Shown here: one piece after another, positions 1 through 12,324 of the stretch
Position numbering within the stretch: the stretch's first letter is position 1
How the letters are laid out: every line of letters starts with the position of its first letter
Assembly: GCA_016584305.1 (NCBI GenBank)
Contig: JACEEZ010009499.1
Location: forward strand, 19,261-83,260
Direction of reading: 5' to 3'
Source: Chionoecetes opilio
Lineage: Eukaryota > Arthropoda > Malacostraca > Decapoda > Majidae
DNA length: 64,000 bases
Notes under the pieces: model-generated
The model's input: only the letters and a program-made list of their open reading frames with translations
Database searches by the model: none
What the model was told of the DNA's origin: nothing
Made by a program: the position numbers and the translations under genes

Positions 1-375
1 ATATTCTCCATGTAAAATGTTTTCGAGCAAAATATTAAATGGCGAAGAGTTTAAGTTCATGCATATTTCTTGAGTCTCATAATGGCATTTCTTTAGTGTG
101 TTTTACGGTTTTTTTTATTGTTGATAATATTATAGAACAAACATTTCCAAAGATAACATTATATCTTTATACTGATTAAACATATATTAGAATAGGTAAA
201 TTACCCGATTCATGATGTTATTTAGTTAGTTAACGCTAATTTTATGCATGCTGCCAATTCATTATCAAGTAAACGAAAAATATCAATGGAAAGCGAATTA
301 AATTCCGCTTCTATTGATATCTCCTGTAAAATGTTTTTGAGGCAAAATATTAAATGGCGAAGAGTTAACAGTGGG
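1..375. repeat. Dispersed repeat with internal direct repeat
   Basis: A segment of about 50 bp at 1-51 (ending TTAAATGGCGAAGAGTT) recurs in direct orientation at 317-366. The part at about 221-322 (GTTAACGCTAATTTTATGC onward) recurs inverted at about 14,210-14,312, so this is a dispersed repeat and not unique DNA. No coding potential is seen. Confidence 0.5.
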
Positions 376-487
376 TGAAAGGTTGGTGCAATAGAGCCGT
401 ACCGCCCGTACATCCTCACATACAGACGCTGAAAGCTCGGCTCCTACTGACTTGTGTCGCAGACTCTGGCTACTGACTCACGTCCAG

Positions 488-768
488 CCGCTCGTCCCAA
501 CGCAGTGCTTTTACATACAGACGGCTTTGACACCGCCCAACATTGACGTCACCATCATCAACCACTTCATTGATTGTTGTAGTGGTAACCGGGCACAGTT
601 TTCAGCGTCCGCTCAAGCGGAACACCCCCGAGCGGAGAGATGACTTGATTTTAACTTTGGTCGGCAGCCGTACGGTGGTGGTCAACTTTTTTGTGACGTC
701 ATTATTGGGCGTGTACGGCAACGGCGGCCGTACAAAAGCATGTAGTGGAAACCGGCCTTTATATTAAA
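488..768. repeat. Possible short TIR element (MITE-like)
   Basis: The sequence around 505-560 (GCTTTTACATAC ... ATTGACGTCAC) matches, with gaps, the reverse complement of about 690-745 (GCTTTTGTACGG ... AATGACGTCAC). The right end GTAGTGGAAACCGGCC resembles ends seen on PIF/Harbinger-type MITEs. The ends and target duplication cannot be fixed by eye, so this is tentative. Confidence 0.3.
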
Positions 769-1610
769 GTTGAACATTGCAATCAATGATAGTTAATGCA
801 CATGCATTATTAGGTATTGGTGACTAAGGATAGGGGAAGGAAATATATCCTTGGGGACATCATAGCTAATATTTTCACTTTATTTATTTGGCCATTCAGC
901 CTTAAAGGAACTAAAGCAGAGAAATTGTCTATTCTAGTGGGAAAAACTGGTATGAATGACAGAATTGCTTTTACTTACTGTAAAAATGCATAAAATCATC
1001 CTACTATTACTTGTAAGGGCAGATTTCAGGGCTTGTTTTCATTGCTTTTCACTCAATTCTTCCTCTACAAGCTTGGTTTCAGTAAAAGAGACTCCATCTA
1101 CTATTACAAAGTATTCAGAGAGAAGTAAAAAAGGAAGGAAGTGCCTACATAAATTGTGATTTGCAAGGTTTAGACATACTAGAACATAAACTATAATATA
1201 TTATGTAAAATGTGATTTCAGGGATGAATGTTGAATTTGAAGCCATTAATGATCCATTAATTTTGACCAGTAAGATCAGTGTACTCAAAAGATTCACACA
1301 ATTCGGTGACACGTTAAATATTTTATCCTAATATTCATAATTCTCTGAAGATATAACACACTTTCCTCTGTACCCTTCTGATTTTAGTCCATCCCATGTT
1401 CCTGCTCATGCATGTCCTCTGCAGTTTGGTTAATGCACAGTATTGTGGAATGTTTTCCTCACTTCAGCACAACATTTGCTTGTAATTTAATACTAATTGG
1501 AAACTTTTTTTGGTGCTGTTTAATTTGGCGCAAGATTGGAATTGTGGAGCTAATAGAATGCTTATTTGATAGTAATGTATGTAACAAATTTCAAGACCTA
1601 TTTATTCCCA
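769..1610. other. Intergenic, nothing recognised
   Basis: This AT-rich sequence has only short unrelated ORFs. No repeat partner inside the window was noticed. It ends in a pyrimidine-rich TTTATTCCCAG at 1,601-1,611, which is a possible 3' splice acceptor for the ORF that follows. Confidence 0.4.
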
Positions 1611-1844
1611 GCTTTTGGAGATGATGATGATCTCCATCCTTCCTTGGATGATCCCCAGGTCTTATTCCCTGGCACGCAAATCTGGACTGTGCCTGCTTTC
1701 TCTTTTGCACCCTGCCAAGCACGTCCCTTTTTCCTCTGTGGGTACCTTTCTTCTCGGGCACACCCAGGCTATGATGTCCCTGCTAAAGTTTGCACCCATC
1801 CCACACCCTCTACTACTTCTGCCATGTCTTCGTTTCACGCCTAA

Positions 1845-2288
1845 ATGGTATTGTGGCGCCTGATGCACAAACCCTGCCTAGCATGTCTAACCCTAACTTT
1901 TATTGTCTGCATCCCACATCCTTCTACATCTGCTGCTACCTCTGTCGGGCCACATTTAAATGATAAACCTACACACACAAAACACAAAATTCCACGCAAA
2001 ACACCCCGTTCTGCTACACCTACATCCTGTGGCAATAAACCCAAGAGAGGGAGATTTGCTATGGAGTATGACTCCTATAGGCGGAAGCAGGAGGAGTATT
2101 ATGAGCTGCTTATAGAACAAACAAAAATTGAACACAAAGAGCAAATGAGAGTATATGAAAAAGAGATTGCAGTTGCTGAACTGAAAAAGAAGTTGTGTGT
2201 CGATGTCAGTAAGAGGATTTTTGCTAGCCTTAAACATTTAGACGGGGAGGTAGACAAAGTGGCAGACCATGTTTTGCAACATGATTAA
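1845..2288 (+). CDS. Coiled-coil C-terminus of a Myb/SANT-like protein, possibly transposon-derived
   Basis: This is an open frame of 147 codons. Residues 1-70 are Pro/Thr/Ser-rich low complexity. Residues about 73-115 form a charged, strongly helical segment (MEYDSYRRKQEEYYELL at its start) with E/K repeats that look like a coiled coil, and the protein ends VADHVLQHD. This layout (a basic patch, then a Y-rich helix, at the very C-terminus) is typical of Myb/SANT-like DNA-binding proteins common in invertebrates, some of them companions of PIF/Harbinger transposases. I do not see the Myb domain itself. A different frame at 1,612-1,842 (starting FGDDDDLHPSLDD) follows a splice-acceptor-like TTTATTCCCAG and is probably the preceding part of the same exon, so a frameshift near 1,840 would join them. 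The ATG at 1,845 is therefore probably not the real start. Family assignment is inference. Confidence 0.42.
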   Translation: MVLWRLMHKPCLACLTLTFIVCIPHPSTSAATSVGPHLNDKPTHTKHKIPRKTPRSATPTSCGNKPKRGRFAMEYDSYRRKQEEYYELLIEQTKIEHKEQMRVYEKEIAVAELKKKLCVDVSKRIFASLKHLDGEVDKVADHVLQHD

Positions 2289-2678
2289 TTTAGTGTAAAT
2301 TAAATGTTCTAAAATCTTGACAGGGTGCAAGGAGAAACAGCCAATTTTTTTTTGTTTGGGGCGGGTTAACACATTATATTCTTTCAAATTTTCAATATTG
2401 ACTCGGCTTTTTATCACTCGGCTTTTTAGTTATTTTGTACTTTCAATACAAAACGGTTTTCAATGAACACTATTTAACATTGCACCCATTTTAAATAGTA
2501 ACTATAATAACTAAGAAGCTGATGATATATTAGTTAACTCGGGAAATTAGATAAAAATAGATGTGTATAACCTCCCTAAAACCACATTTTTTTTTTACAG
2601 TTCTCCTGCAACCGTCAAGATTTTTAGAAAATTCAATTTAGACGGTCTTGTTCTTCTCTCTAAGTCTATCATTATAGT
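2289..2678. other. AT-rich intergenic
   Basis: AT-rich sequence after the ORF stop. No gene is seen and no clear AATAAA was picked out close to the stop. The end of this stretch may be degenerate upstream LINE sequence. Confidence 0.4.
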
Positions 2679-3011
2679 GGTGTTTCCCTTAGGGTTCTGT
2701 CCTATCCCGCATTCTCTCTCTATTATCGATCAATGATCTTCTAAGTCTATCTCAAAGCCCTATCCACTCCTACTCTGATGATTCTACCCGGTATTTTCAA
2801 CGTCGTAAATTAGACTTCAAACCTCAACAGGACTAAGTGATTTACGGGGAAAAAAAAGATCCACCGAGCGCCTAACTTTTGATCTTTATTTAATTTCTGA
2901 TTGTGAAAGCCAAACCTGTTTCAATGTCTCAAAAACCCAATTTTCTTTTCACCGCTCTACTTAACCAAACTACAGACAACTACCCCTCTTCAATGACAAG
3001 CCAACTGTCCT
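2679..3011 (+). pseudogene. Jockey-like LINE reverse transcriptase relic
   Basis: This is a degraded piece of the palm domain of a non-LTR reverse transcriptase. GGTGTTTCCC at 2,679 opens a frameshifted version of the conserved GVPQGSVLS motif. Then INDLLSLSQSPIHSYSDDST is read in one frame at about 2,728-2,787, where SDD occupies the catalytic Y/F-x-D-D position. After it, frames for a lys/asn-rich stretch and a NASKTQF-like segment appear with several indels and stops. The layout matches the jockey-like LINEs abundant in decapod genomes. Neither the 5' part (endonuclease) nor the 3' part is recognisable, so it is a truncated dead copy. Confidence 0.68.
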
Positions 3012-4380
3012 GCTTTGGGGTCTCCCCACCCAACACCGTGTCCAGATGTAGGGGGTAGTCTATCCAAGGAGACCCCTAGCCCACACTACACTGTAAAGTT
3101 ACACAGTTATACGCTCTCAAACCCGACAACACCCCCACAGCTCTGTTCTCCTCATTCAGAAGGCACTTCAGACGAATTGTGTTCTTCTCGAGACAGCCCT
3201 TCAACTGCCCCGACACCATTTCAACCTAGTCCTCTTTGCCTGAGATTTTAATTACAGGATGTTGCTGAGTGAATTTGCCAAAATCTCTTCCTCCAGGCTT
3301 CCTTTCCCCCCCTTTTTTGGGTTTAGTTTTCATAATGTTGTTTGGCTGCTAGCCGATTATTGGGAGTTGTGTAAATATATTCGGATTACTCATTCTCCAA
3401 GACTTTTTCTTCCTACCATTCTCAATAACATATTAATATTATTGATAGCTTACCTCGGCCCTGACATATTGGACCGGGTATACTAGTTCAGATCACAACC
3501 CTGCCTTGGGAGATTGTATATATACCAACTACCTTCACAGTACATTATATGGTTACCTTCCATTTTAGTTTTATGTAGGTGTTTAGGGTTTCCATTAAGT
3601 ATGGCCAACCCAAATGAAACAAGAAAGTGGTAAATATGTTAGAGAAGTTAAGCGCATGACGGTATATATGAAGGAAAAACCACGGGAATCTTATTAACTT
3701 ACATATACGTATTTGGTTCATCAATCCAGGGTCAATGAGGACAGCATGTTGCAAGCAGTTTATTGTACTATTAAACTTTCAACCTGTCGAGAAAGTCGTC
3801 ATTCAAACGTTTCAACCCGGATATTAAATAGTCACCAGCCATAAATCCAACCACAACCCTTATCCCATTTCTATACTAGGTAAGGCAACCAATAACATGG
3901 CATACCCTGACCACATCACAACATTGTACCCCTTTATACACAGTTAAGGGAAACCAAGACAATTTTCACAGCCATCTATCTATCTATCTAATCTATCTAT
4001 ATATAATATATATTATATATCTATATATAACCATATAGTCACAGCCATAAATCACAGGCACAACATTTTACCCCATTTATTATGATGTAGGCAACTCAGT
4101 AATTGTTTCTACTCAACCAGAACTACGTGTTACATCAACATGATCAATATATGAGTAAGAAAACGCATTAAACATAATACATACACCTGCCAGTTCCCAC
4201 CGGATGATGAATGGTAAAATTCAGGCACACACACACACACATCCATTGCCAGGGCACGGCAAAGGAAGTTGTTGCAACCCACATGCAACTTGTCGTGCTC
4301 AAGGGCAAGTCACTAACAAGTGTTTCCCTGGCAAGTCAGTCATCTCGCTAAACATTTTTCACAATAACAGATATACATAC
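3012..4380. other. Intergenic with TATC/TA microsatellite
   Basis: No gene was recognised. A (TATC)n run grading into (TA)n lies at about 3,973-4,035, and a short (AC)n at 4,225-4,242. Confidence 0.5.
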
Positions 4381-4383
4381 ACA

Positions 4384-4680
4384 AAACCGCTTGGCGGTTT
4401 GCTATCCGCTTCGGCGATAGCCCTCCATGCACGGCATGGGGTCACAGTCCGAAAGAGGCCTTTGTTGAGCCTCGCCTTCAAAGCCTACGCTTTACGTACA
4501 CTTGAACTATGACATTGTTCGCACACGAGCTTTCGCCCCCGATGCGGCGGAGGTTTGTCTTAGCCGAGCCCGTTATGAGCAGACCCAAGGATAGTAAATA
4601 GTACTATGTACTTGAGCAGGCCTAATTAAGCCTGTCACAGGGCCACGTTGCGCCGGCAGGAGGCCGCGGAGGTGCAACCT
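4384..4680. other. GC-rich run of consecutive small hairpins
   Basis: Three short hairpins follow almost without gap: AAACCGC-TTG-GCGGTTT (4,384-4,400), GCTATC..GATAGC (4,401-4,421) and CCATGC-ACG-GCATGG (4,425-4,439). They are followed by GAGGC..GCCTC (4,455-4,473), the palindrome CCTGTCACAGG (4,631-4,641) and GTTGCGCC..GGTGCAAC (4,648-4,678). The block is GC-rich in an AT-rich neighbourhood. It could be a structured RNA or part of an unrecognised mobile element. No tRNA, snRNA or hammerhead core was seen. Confidence 0.45.
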
Positions 4681-4689
4681 TATACTATG

Positions 4690-6250
4690 TCACTGTGACG
4701 TTATTAATTACCTACATAACCTCAGAGGTGTCACTGCGTCATGTATCTCATGCCTGTCATTGAAGACGCCTCAAAGGAGGTGGTCATGATCGGCACTCTT
4801 AAGAGAGTCATATATATATTACTCTCCCGCACCTGAAAAACCCCCACATGACACAATACAGGCAGAGGAAATACGACAAACACTTTCAAACTATTAATCA
4901 CCACATGGTAATAATCATCATCAGCACAGCTGGGCGGTACTCAATCCAAGAGCCTTAACATACACAACATCAACACTGCCCCGGGTAGCAGGAGAACACG
5001 CGCGCGCCCCCTACTTACACGCCATTTTCAAGACACCTGTCCGACAAGACAACAAATCGCTCCTCCAGGGGCAAGCCAGCCTCCATCAGTGCAAACCCAG
5101 CTTAGTAACACACACTATGTTTCACATCAATCATACGTGGTGCATTGAAAATGTCGCTCTATGTATAGAGCCCTTTGTCTCCACGAGAACCAACATTACC
5201 ACTCCGAAAATCATTATTACGGTCTTCATCATTGAGTGTAGATCTACCTCTTCGAAAGGAGGTTGTTAATTCTGGCATGTTTATGTAGTGGCACAAGCTG
5301 TAACTATTTTTTTTTGAGGTTGACAGCCTCTGTGCGCAACATTTGCCAGAACACCAAACTCGCTTCATGGATGCCAAAATTTGCGCTCAATCAGGTTTCT
5401 CGTCCGTCGGGTTTTTTGCATGAGCGCATTGTAGTCTAGTCTTTGGCAGTCACAGTTTACTCAGGGTAGTAAGAGTAGGAGTCACATCGGTAGCCCTTGT
5501 CACCCAGCAAGACTCCTCGTGTACTCCCCTCTTTCCAGAGCAAGCACACAACCAGACTCTCTATAAACCCGGAGATCATGTTGTACTGCCTGGCCATTTA
5601 ACTACTAGGTTCGTGATCACCATATTTGCGTCCCAACACTGCCATCACATTTAGGGCAAAAAAACTTTTCTTTCTTGCCTCGATGAAGCTCCCGCATCTG
5701 GCCCCCCAGACTTTTTATGTGAATGAGAGTTTCCATCAACACACTCCAATAATCCCCAATTCCAGCAACCTTCTTCACGTCCCTCCTCATCATGTGTTCT
5801 CCTCCGCTGGACTCGGGAACTTGATGAACTCAGCAGCTAAAACTGGGAATTGCGTAAGTTCACTTCTTAACATAATGCTGACAGACTGTTGTGACATTTC
5901 ATTTGGCCATCTGCCATAGATAGCTGGATCACCAGTGGGCAAAATATTCTGAGAGTTACCAGCAACTGAAGTTTTGGTTGGGATCCGGCAACCGTTGGGA
6001 AAAATAATATTATTTACAGTGAAACACACTCCATACAATTGCTTACATGTTATCAAAATGCTTCACTGGAAGTTGAATTGAAAGCAAAATTAATAGTACA
6101 TCATGGGAATATGTAAATGAAATACAAGACATGAATATTGAGAAAGTGTCATGATGTATGTAGTGGATGTTAAAGTATACATTGTTGGGAAGGACTATAT
6201 CCGGGGTATGATATGTTAATAATACAACCCATCTATATGATACCTAGATA
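4690..6250. other. Intergenic, nothing recognised
   Basis: There are only short unsupported ORFs. A 72-codon minus-strand ORF at 5,159-5,377 has reasonable composition but no recognisable motif, so it is not called as a gene. Confidence 0.4.
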
Positions 6251-6257
6251 TGAGCTA

Positions 6258-6351
6258 GATATATATATATATATATATATAATATAATATATATAATATT
6301 ATTATATATATATATTATATAGTATATATATATATCATATAGATATATATC

Positions 6352-6387
<36 letters not shown>

Positions 6388-6428
6388 ATATATATATTAT
6401 AGTATATGACAACTCTTCCATCTCAATG

Positions 6429-6462
<34 letters not shown>
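6258..6462. repeat. (TA)n microsatellite block
   Basis: About 200 bp of interrupted (TA)n with ATAT/TATTAT variants, broken once by about 30 bp of unique sequence at 6,405-6,433. Confidence 0.9.
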
Positions 6463-6465
<3 letters not shown>

Positions 6466-8022
6466 TGGAATGGAGAGTTCGAACAATTAGAAGCGAAAAA
6501 ACATAGCTTGAAATATGAGGTTAACAGGGTTTTCACTATTCCTTTTTATGATTATATAAAAGATGGAAAGATTTGTTTGGAAGTAGAATATAAATTCTTC
6601 TCTCTATGAAGGTTTAAAATCAAAATCGGCAGTTCACGACTGCCCATTTGGGCCACGACTCTAGGGGGTAACACTAGGTCTTGGCTATTGTTGTGAAATG
6701 ATTCGCGCGTTGTCTGAAAGAGGTTTAAAACTATCGCCATATGCGAGTTGGGGCGGCGGGGCGGGGTGTGGATTAACGAGGGGGCCGCAAAAAGTATTCA
6801 TTGGAATACTTTCACGATGAGAGTCGGCAAGGGTCTGACCTCCACGCCACACATCCCTATCCTCTTGCTCAATTGGAGAAGTAAATGGCCGGGGTTTGTC
6901 AAGTTAAAAATTGCAATACCTTGAAGCAGGGCTCAACACAGTACCTATCACAGGTGTTACTCCAATTTATCCACTAATCCAGTAAACGGCTGGTGAGGTT
7001 CTTACCCTGTTATTCCTGCGACATTGGTAGCAAGGGCTCAATTTTTAGAAAACAAATTGAGAGTGTGGCCCCTCCTTGAGAGTAGGTAGGTGCGAATGAA
7101 ATTTCCCCCTCCGTGTCATCCAAAAAAGGGGTCTCGACGGTGCAGTGGAAACTCGTCCATCAATTCGAGCTCTCCCCAATGCCCACACCACGAAAATGGG
7201 TCCTCATACCCGCCATGCCAAAGGATCTAGTTTACAAAAAAAAATTTTTGATGATCTGCATAAAATACTTCCCATAAGACTGTGTGGCACTCCTCACTTT
7301 TATGACAAAACATAAGACAGGATATACTTGCTGCCATTTTCTTGATTTTCATATAACTCTACTAATTGGGGGGGTTATTTAAATTTATACATTTTCGCTG
7401 AGTTTCAGGGATTGAACCTAAGCTTATAATATTATATCATTAATTAATATAGATATTATACTATTTATATTTATTATTATTTAAACCAGGGTTTGTTTGA
7501 TTAATCTAGTTGATTTTAATGCACTGGTTTTAATCATGTATTTAAATAAAATGATTGTTTTTTCAAATCACTGATTTAAAATCATAAACCTTATCATTAT
7601 TTGAAAACGAGAGGGAAAAGAAGGAAAATTAAGCAAATGGGCATTTTATGAGCACGCAATGTTATCATTGTAGTATAATTATATCTAATGAGACTAAATG
7701 AGTGGGGTGGCGGTGAATCCACTGTGGGCAGTTTGAGATAGCAAATTGCCAGTTGGCTGTTTTCAACTATGTTAGGCAGAAATATTTTTTTCTCACACAC
7801 CTATATATATATATTATTATTATATAGTATATATATTATATATATATTATATAATATATGATATAATATATCTTTTTGTGCTGTACAAAAAGCCACACTA
7901 CGATAACCAAAAGTTGAATGTGCATGTTACTTTTGTCATAAAAAGCCAAAGTGATATTTAACCAAAGTATAATAATGCCATTATTATGATTATCAAACAA
8001 ACCATACTATCTTTGTTTAAAA
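6463..8022. other. AT-rich intergenic
   Basis: No gene was recognised. There is a (TA)n block at 7,802-7,872. A stretch at 7,480-7,590 with ATTTAAA-rich sequence and GGTTT ends resembles AT-rich MITEs seen in invertebrates, but no partner end was identified. Confidence 0.4.
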
Positions 8023-8728
8023 CCCTTTCACGCACGAAAGTTTTATTAAGTTTTTCCGTCGCACTGCGACATCATTTGGTGCTCTCTAAGTTTGCCCTGC
8101 GGACGGGCCTTGACTGTGTGCGGCGAATTTTTGTTTATGTTATCAATTTTCAACCAACGATTATTCTTTTTCCTGGCATTATTAATATATCGTGGTTTCG
8201 CAAGAGATTTTCTGCCTTTATGAAAGACAAAAATTACAAGGAAATGCAAATAAAATAGCAGAGTTTAATGGACTTCAAAACATTGAGTAAAGAGAAATAA
8301 GAAATACTTACGTTCCCCCTTCGTAGCTCGATAACTTCTGATTCACTTTTTATGGTTTATATGCCAATAAAAGCGGACTTTTATGGAGGATTCCAACGCT
8401 CCATTATAATTTTCATATGGCCAGTAGATTTGAGAAAATGGGGAAACTGAAACACATGTTGGAAGACGGATGGCTAAGAAGGCGGGCGAACACCTGCTGC
8501 TGAGAGTGAACAGGGACACGGCCCTTATCACTTCAAATCCATTCGCACTAGTGAGCTGACAATTATTTATTTATAGGCCTAGTGGATCTTTTACGCAGAA
8601 AATTTTGACGCGATTCTGATAAATACTTATTTTTGGAGATTTTTTTTGTTTTTTGACCAATTCGCGTCAAAAGCTAAGATGTAACACGTGCCCGTTTTGA
8701 CGCGATCGCGTCCACCGTGCGTGAAGGG
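8023..8728. mobile_element. Candidate non-autonomous element with CCCTTTCACGCACG ends
   Basis: CCCTTTCACGCACG at 8,023-8,036 is mirrored by CGTGCGTGAAGGG at 8,716-8,728. The inverted ends begin with CCC, as in piggyBac-type elements, but the flanks (AAAA on the left, TTAG on the right) are not a clean TTAA duplication. The 706-bp interior has no transposase; the 90-codon ORF inside has no recognised motif. The class is inferred from the termini only. Confidence 0.45.
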
Positions 8729-9245
8729 TTAGGGGGCTTTTACAGTGAATATTCCGAAAAATAATCAAAATATTCCAAAATATCATGGCCTAGGTTGAAC
8801 ACTTGGGCAAGCTTGTGACAAAATATTATAAAGAAAGAATAAAAATTTGAAAAGAGTTATGGCTGATTTTCTAATAACCCCCCCTCCCCCGCCGAAACAT
8901 ATATGTACATTTTTCTTCATGTTTCACCACATGGCATAGACACAACTGTTTTGGGCTACCCTCTTTGTCCTTTTTGTGACAAAGAGGGGCTGAGGGTCGT
9001 CTCAAGGCTCCGTAGTGAGGGAGTAGAGGGGAGAAACCTATCTACTGAAAAACTTGCCTTTTTCCGTTTTCTTTAATAACTTCGCCACTATTGTACCGAA
9101 TTAATAAACCATTATCATTGGAAGAGGAATACAGATTGTAATTTACGCCTTTTTTTTTATTTATTTTTTATTGGGGTAAAAATTTGTCAAATACATTTAA
9201 GAGATCCTAAAAACTAAAAAATGCTAACACCTTCGGGCGCACATA
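8729..9245. other. Intergenic, nothing recognised
   Basis: No coding or repeat signal identified. Confidence 0.4.
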
Positions 9246-9341
9246 TCCTTATATATATATATATTATATATATATATAGTATATATATATATATATATAT
9301 ATTTAGAATAGATATATATAGTATTATATATATATATATAC

Positions 9342-9374
<33 letters not shown>

Positions 9375-9375
9375 G
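9246..9375. repeat. (TA)n microsatellite
   Basis: About 130 bp of (TA)n with short interruptions. Confidence 0.92.
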
Positions 9376-11490
9376 AAGGGACAGGTGCCAAATGCTCTAA
9401 ATTGGTTTGTTTTTATCTAATTACAATTAATAGATGCCTGGAATGCGGTTTAGTTCAGTGAATTTAGATCAGTATGACAAATAAACTTTAACTGCTCATA
9501 ACTTTTTCCCGTCATTAGTGGTGAATAGTTTCTATTCTTCTCTGAAACGGTTTGACTTATTCCCAATCTGATTGCAGCATTTGACAGAAGCATGCAATAG
9601 GCAGTTTTTGTCGTATGTTCATTGCTCCAAAATGCACGCAACATTAATAACGAGAAAATCTATGGTAAAATTCAGTAGGCTACATGAAAAAAAATTGCAA
9701 AAACTCCAATTTCACTGCGACAGCTAAAATCATGCATGAAAATGTAGAGGAGTGATTGTGTTATTGAGTGGTATAAAGTAACTTGATATATTATCAATTA
9801 TGACTGAAGATAGAAATTAAAGTTTGCCAAAAAACGCACCAAATTTAATAAAAAAATATATTCATGTAAACAAAGTAAGAATCCCAGCGTCTCAAACTTG
9901 GCCAGGAATGCAGCATAATAATGTAGTTTAACGTGTAAAAATCTCAATGGGATCGGAGCCATATTTCAAGTTTCACTGAACGACCCCCTTAACCGCTAAA
10001 GTAAGTATTACTACAACAAAAATTATATAACATTATTATTTATTGAAATCAATGTATAGTGTATAGTGGAATTAGCATTATAAAGAAAAAGTATAGATAA
10101 ATTTTAAGATACCCATAATAGTACAAATTCCTTTTTCCTGTTTATTATCCAGAGTTAGCTAACGAAAGTACATTGTAACTGCATATAAAACACATTCCCT
10201 TTAATTTTTTATTTTCGTTGGTTAGACCCAACAAAGAATTTAAGCATGATCATGATCATGAGGAGTGTGTTGATTCATGGACTTCAAAAGGAACACAAGT
10301 TTTGCTGCCTTCTCTGTAACGAGGCGGTGCCGCAGTTTTGAGTGTACTGTTATATGCATTATATGTTATATTCATGCTATATGCATTTTTAATTACATAC
10401 TTTATCTCATTTTTAGTTATAAATATGCTAACAATATGCTGTATAAGTTAGATTTTGTAGATTCAAATTTAATAAAAAATAAAAAAATAGTTAAATAAAA
10501 TAAATCTGAATTAAATCAAATAAATTAAGTTTTTTTAATCTTAAAAAAAAATTAACTGCCCCCTTTAAAACGGGGGGCGCACAAGCCCCATACACTGACC
10601 TCTAGACAACAATTATTGTGCTTTGGTTTAGACTAGATTTCTACTTCTGAAATTTTTTTGCTGACGCATGTAGTTGAGATCTTATTATAAACTTGGAAAT
10701 CCCAAATTTGGGTTATATTCCGCAGGAGTTGGCGGCTCGTACTCTACGTTTGCTCTTATAATTTCGGGTTCGTATAATGTGCATTAATTATCTATTTGCG
10801 GAAACGAAACATCTGAACACTTATTTATAAAATAAATTTTTTTATAGCTTTGTTTGGTTACGTTCAGGTTTTGTTAGATTTAGATTAGGTTAGATAACTT
10901 GGGAGGAACCAGCACCGCCCCCCTCCCAGCAGTTAACTAAACTAAACCGGGGCATTGATTACGTAATCTAACCACACGGGTTTTTTGTGTCCCTCATGTG
11001 TTATTTTTTCATTTCAACAGCTGTTGCATGGGGTAGATATATTCGTATGATGAAACATCTGACAGGTTACAGGATACAGGACTAAGTCAGGATACTTAAA
11101 ACTTAAAGCTGTTCGAGTCTATATGAAACCATATTCGTTTCGTACACTCAACTCAGAGTGTAACTGATTACTAGTTTACAAAATCGACACCAGGTTTGTA
11201 CTTAGAACTCAAAATCAGTGTACGGAACAACTAACAAACCTGGTACGAAACAACTTGTGTACGAAACTCCCTTGACTGCGTGAATTTCGCTAGCCAGACA
11301 GACCCCGACCAGTACCATATGGCGACACACGGCCATTGCATAAAGTGATATTAATTACAGTGGTTGGATAAATATGTAGATGTATTGTCATGTTACGAAA
11401 TAACTCCCGAGATGAATGTACGAAACCGACTATCTTTCGTTAAAAAAAAAATTTGTGTACAAAACAACTGGTATAACGAACTGACTGCTA
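9376..11490. other. AT-rich intergenic, no gene
   Basis: There are A/T homopolymers and short ORFs only. GATTAGGTTAG at about 10,882-10,892 is a brief telomere-like tract without palindromic arms that I can see. Confidence 0.4.
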
Positions 11491-11493
11491 CCC

Positions 11494-11548
11494 CCAGGTC
11501 CCCAAGCTTGTTTTGGGGAAAGGGGAGGAGTTAAAGGGCAAACACTAG
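11494..11548. repeat. Solitary end of a foldback repeat family
   Basis: The segment CAGGTCCCCAAGCTTGTTTT ... GGCAAACACTAG matches the right end of the palindromic element at 46,060-46,650, ending at the same CTAG. Only one end is found here, so it is a truncated copy. Confidence 0.6.
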
Positions 11549-12009
11549 ATAATACCGTGTTTGTAATGATGAGATTGAATCATACACATCAAAATTGTGA
11601 TATGGACATGGGTAAAAATAATACCGTGGTAAAATATACGAACACTTGAATGTTACCAGTCAACAGGTGGTCCTCTAGCTGGCACCCCTGCTCTTAACTT
11701 ATAAGCGTATGTATTGCGGCTTAACTGTGCCCTTACTGTGCTTAAGTTCACGTAATCACTCATAATATAAAAAAAAAAAAAAAAACCAAAAAAAATTAGA
11801 AATACAGTTTACCTTTACGAAGGTCGGCGCGAAGACACGGGGATCCCACAGTCCTAAACGTCATCCGACGCGCAGGGTTGGGGGTGGGACTTAGTGACGT
11901 CACGCGATCCGGGACGATACAGTGATACAGTTTGTAACTCGCGGTTGCCACTCTGTGAAATTATGACTGATTTAAACATTATCTTTACTAGAAATGGAAC
12001 TTACATTAC
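11549..12009. other. Intergenic, nothing recognised
   Basis: Contains an A-rich run at about 11,769-11,795. No gene is seen. Confidence 0.4.
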
Positions 12010-12309
12010 CTTATAACAAACAATTGGTATTAAGGGACATGTTTTATTTACCAAATAAGCAGTACATGAAAACCACATGAATGTAATAAACAATACGTAA
12101 AAGGCTAAGTAGCATCGTGTTTTGGGGCGGGGGAGAATAATCACGTGACTCAGCTGGCGCAGCTATTCCCGATCCCTCCTCCCCAGCCCCAACACGATGC
12201 CACTTAGCCTTGTACAGTATTGTTTATTACATGCCCTGCTGTTTTCATGTACTGCCGTTATTTGGTAAATAAACATGTCCCCCATTGATACCAATTGTGT
12301 TGTGATAAG
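12010..12309. mobile_element. 300-bp inverted-repeat (foldback/MITE) element
   Basis: The left arm at 12,010-12,140 (TTATAACAAACAATTGGTAT onward) is mirrored by the right arm at 12,172-12,309 (ending ATTGTGTTGTGATAAG). The arms share blocks such as ATGTAATAAACAATAC and GCATCGTGTT and differ by scattered substitutions and indels. The spacer is about 30 bp and holds CACGTG. The arms have diverged, so this is not a read-folding artefact. There is no coding capacity. Confidence 0.75.
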
Positions 12310-12324
12310 ATAATAGTCTATTAC

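Noticed and set aside
5159..5377. 72-codon minus ORF with ordinary amino-acid composition
   Set aside because: No motif, no splice or promoter context and no paralogue in the window; left unannotated.
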